Source of the DNA: Dehalococcoidia bacterium UBA1123
GTDB lineage: Bacteria; Chloroflexota; Dehalococcoidia; Lucifugimonadales; UBA1123
Direction of reading: 5' to 3'
Assembly (NCBI GenBank): GCA_002313895.1
Contig: DCAW01000113.1
Coordinates: forward strand, 19,180-24,647
Length of the DNA stretch: 5,468 nucleotides
This document shows positions 3,586 to 5,468 of this stretch, piece after piece. The stretch's first letter is position 1, and each line of letters starts with the position of its first letter. The position numbers were made by a program, and so were the translations under genes. The notes beneath the pieces were generated by a model, which made no database searches, was not told the DNA's origin, and saw nothing but the letters and a program-made list of their open reading frames with translations.

Positions 3586-5468
3586 GTGCCCGAAAATGAA
3601 GCTCAGGTCCTGAGTGGCCTTCGGATTATTGAGCTTGGAACAGACGTTGCGGCGGCCTACGCGGCTCGCCTGTGCGCGATCTATGGCGCCGACGTTATCA
3701 CAGTCGAACCCCCTCAAGGTCATACGGTAAGGCATTTTCCGCCGTGGCCGGGCAATTTTGAAGACCCCGAAAAAAGCCTCCTGTTCGCCTATCTGGGAAT
3801 CAGCAAACGCTCTGTATGTCTCGATCTGAACAACCCCGAAGACGTCAGTCATATCCGAGAAATGGTCCTGACCGCAGACGGCATATTCGATAGTTACTTA
3901 CCGGGCAAACTAGCTGATCTTGGGATTGATCTGGATGAACTGGCGGATGAAAAACCAAGGTTAGTCGTCGCGCACATAACCCCCTACGGGCAGAACGGCC
4001 CTCGCGCCAACTGGTCGGCTAGCGCTCTCACCGCGGCGGCGGCTGGAGGGCAGATGTATCTGGCTGGAGACCCTGACAAGCCGCCAATGCTCACGGCCGG
4101 CCATCAGGCGCACTATCAGACCGGAGTTCAGGCGTTCGGCGCAATGTTGACGGGGTTGTATGCCGCGTCCGCGACTGGCACAGGGGACATACTGGATTTA
4201 TCTATTCAAGAAGTCCAAGCCGCGACCCTTGAGGGTGGCGGGCCAGTCTCGTTATGGTACGCGGGCGAACAGTTCCGAGGCGGCAACACCCCCCGCGCCC
4301 AGTGGGGAATCTACGAGTGCGCGGATGGGTGGATTGGGGTTGCAGCGATGCCGCGACAGACCAATTCCGTGCTTGATGTTATCGGGCACGGTGACCTCAA
4401 AAACGACCCTCTGTTCAGTCAGGGTGGATGGAACCCAGAGGCGAACGAATTATTGGGCGTCCTCATCGCTGATTTCGCGATGCCTCGCACAGCCGCCGAG
4501 ATTTTTGAGATGGCCTCTGAGTTCCGCGCTCCTTTCTCGTTGATCCCGACTCCAGCGGAACTATTGGAGTGGCCGCATCACAAGGAGACGGGTTTTTGGA
4601 AGGAAGTTGATCATCCTGTATTAGGCCCGCATCCGGTGCCATCCGGCCCCATCGCTTTCAACCACGGCGATCGCGGACGTTTCATTCCGGCGCCGACCAT
4701 CGGGCAACACACGGACGAGGTTTTGGCGGAGTTTTCCGAGACTGAACGCCCGAATTTGCAGGCCAGTGTTTCAGCACAGGAACTTCAGCTGCCCCTGGCT
4801 GGAATCCGGGTTGTCGACATGACTCAGGTCTGGTCTGGGCCTTACGGCGCTCGGTTTCTCGCTGATATGGGCGCCGAGGTAATTAAGGTGGAAGGCCCGA
4901 CGTTCCCAGACCCTATTCGGACTGCGGGCGGCACTCAAACTTCCCCTGAAATCGACCTTTCCGGCTATTTCAACGAATACAACAGAGGGAAAAAGAGCCT
5001 CACCCTGGATATTAAACAGCCGGAAGGACTGGCGGCTCTGAAGAAGGTCATAGCCACTGCGGACGTGTTCATCGAAAATTGGTCTTCGGGAGTGGCGGTG
5101 AATAACAGCCTGGGCTACGAAGACTTGCAGAAGCTCAATCCGCAGATCGTCTACATCTCGATGCCGGGGTTCGGGCATGAAGGCTCCGATGCGACTCGCG
5201 TTGGCTTCGGCCCCACGATCGAGCAAATGGGAGGCCTCGTGGCGTTGCAGGGCTATCCGGGAGGCCCGCCTCACAAATCTGGCATCTCTTATGGCGACCC
5301 TATCGCAGGGTCAACCTGCGCGGCGTCAGTCGCCGCCGCGCTGCTGTATCGTCAGCGGACGGGCACGGGAAGCTACTGCGTGATTCCACAACGCGATGGC
5401 ATCACCGGGCTGATCGGGGAATTTTTCATCGCAGAGGCGCTCGGTTGCGAGATGCCGATTCGCGCTGG
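3586..5468 (+). CDS. Tandem two-domain family III (CaiB/BaiF) CoA-transferase, 3' end cut by window edge
   Basis: The frame is open from the GTG at 3586 to the right edge: 627 codons and no stop. Family III enzymes move CoA between organic acids through an Asp-bound intermediate; single-domain members are about 400 residues, so this is a fusion of two copies. Domain 1 (about 7-400) begins SGLRIIELGTDVAAAYAARL and keeps TGTGDILDLSIQE (197-209) but is divergent at the N-terminus. Counting back four residues from Gly180, the catalytic Asp position is His176. Domain 2 (from about 404) is more typical: GIRVVDMTQVWSGPYGARFL (406-425), ADMGAEVIKVE (426-436), NRGKKSLTLDI (466-476), ENWSSGV (497-503), GFGPTIEQMGGL (540-551) and SYGDPIAG (568-575), with Asp571 as the likely nucleophile. 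Its later IDLSQRE-type motif is altered to CVIPQRD (598-604). One silent and one active domain in a single chain recalls DddD, the DMSP CoA-transferase/lyase, whose active Asp is in its second domain; similarity beyond architecture is not claimed. It is the third gene of the cluster. Confidence 0.92.
   Translation, partial: MPENEAQVLSGLRIIELGTDVAAAYAARLCAIYGADVITVEPPQGHTVRHFPPWPGNFEDPEKSLLFAYLGISKRSVCLDLNNPEDVSHIREMVLTADGIFDSYLPGKLADLGIDLDELADEKPRLVVAHITPYGQNGPRANWSASALTAAAAGGQMYLAGDPDKPPMLTAGHQAHYQTGVQAFGAMLTGLYAASATGTGDILDLSIQEVQAATLEGGGPVSLWYAGEQFRGGNTPRAQWGIYECADGWIGVAAMPRQTNSVLDVIGHGDLKNDPLFSQGGWNPEANELLGVLIADFAMPRTAAEIFEMASEFRAPFSLIPTPAELLEWPHHKETGFWKEVDHPVLGPHPVPSGPIAFNHGDRGRFIPAPTIGQHTDEVLAEFSETERPNLQASVSAQELQLPLAGIRVVDMTQVWSGPYGARFLADMGAEVIKVEGPTFPDPIRTAGGTQTSPEIDLSGYFNEYNRGKKSLTLDIKQPEGLAALKKVIATADVFIENWSSGVAVNNSLGYEDLQKLNPQIVYISMPGFGHEGSDATRVGFGPTIEQMGGLVALQGYPGGPPHKSGISYGDPIAGSTCAASVAAALLYRQRTGTGSYCVIPQRDGITGLIGEFFIAEALGCEMPIRA

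Noticed and set aside
4771..5274. Minus-strand open frame of 167 codons near the right end
   Set aside because: It lies opposite CoA-transferase domain 2, whose motifs are unmistakable; the antisense product resembles nothing known.
3586..5468. Calling the tandem CoA-transferase dddD
   Set aside because: Only the architecture and the placement of the active Asp in the second domain are shared; no sequence comparison could be run, the 3' end is missing and the neighbours are not the usual ddd genes.

Overview
The window reads as a piece of a bacterial genome of moderate GC content. It is densely coded with short, AT-richer intergenic gaps, and it carries catabolic, CoA-based metabolism. A family III CoA-transferase, a divergent crotonase, a divergent short-chain dehydrogenase (SDR), a LivK-type binding protein and a DUF1800 protein together resemble marine SAR202-type Chloroflexota (Dehalococcoidia). 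An alphaproteobacterial or other origin cannot be excluded; no rRNA or marker gene is present. No tRNA, CRISPR array, insertion sequence, integrase or phage gene was seen.

Layout. (1) Minus strand: the N-terminal 123 codons of a DUF1800 family protein run off the left edge (1-371). (2) An AT-rich gap at 372-520 holds candidate minus-strand promoter boxes. (3) A 376-aa type I periplasmic-binding-fold protein lies on the minus strand (521-1651) and has no signal peptide. (4) A divergent intergenic region (1652-1824) holds overlapping candidate promoters facing both ways and an imperfect inverted repeat. (5) A plus-strand cluster follows: SDR-fold protein (1825-2643), crotonase/enoyl-CoA hydratase-like protein (2676-3494), and a tandem two-domain family III CoA-transferase starting at a GTG (3586) and running off the right edge. 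The gaps are 32 and 91 bases, so the three probably form one operon.

Inferred working model: the CoA-transferase loads CoA on an organic acid, the crotonase-fold enzyme modifies the acyl-CoA, and the SDR-fold protein acts on an alcohol/ketone intermediate or has a non-redox role. The binding protein beside the operon appears cytoplasmic, so it could sense the substrate in the manner of AmiC rather than feed an ABC importer. The substrate cannot be read from the sequence.

The most notable feature is that several proteins keep their family fold signature but depart from the textbook active site. The SDR lacks the Tyr and Lys of YxxxK and the tetrad Asn. The crotonase has Gln in place of one of the two hydratase Glu residues. 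The first CoA-transferase domain has His where the catalytic Asp should be, while the second domain keeps the Asp. All reading frames are intact, so these look like functional divergence rather than decay.
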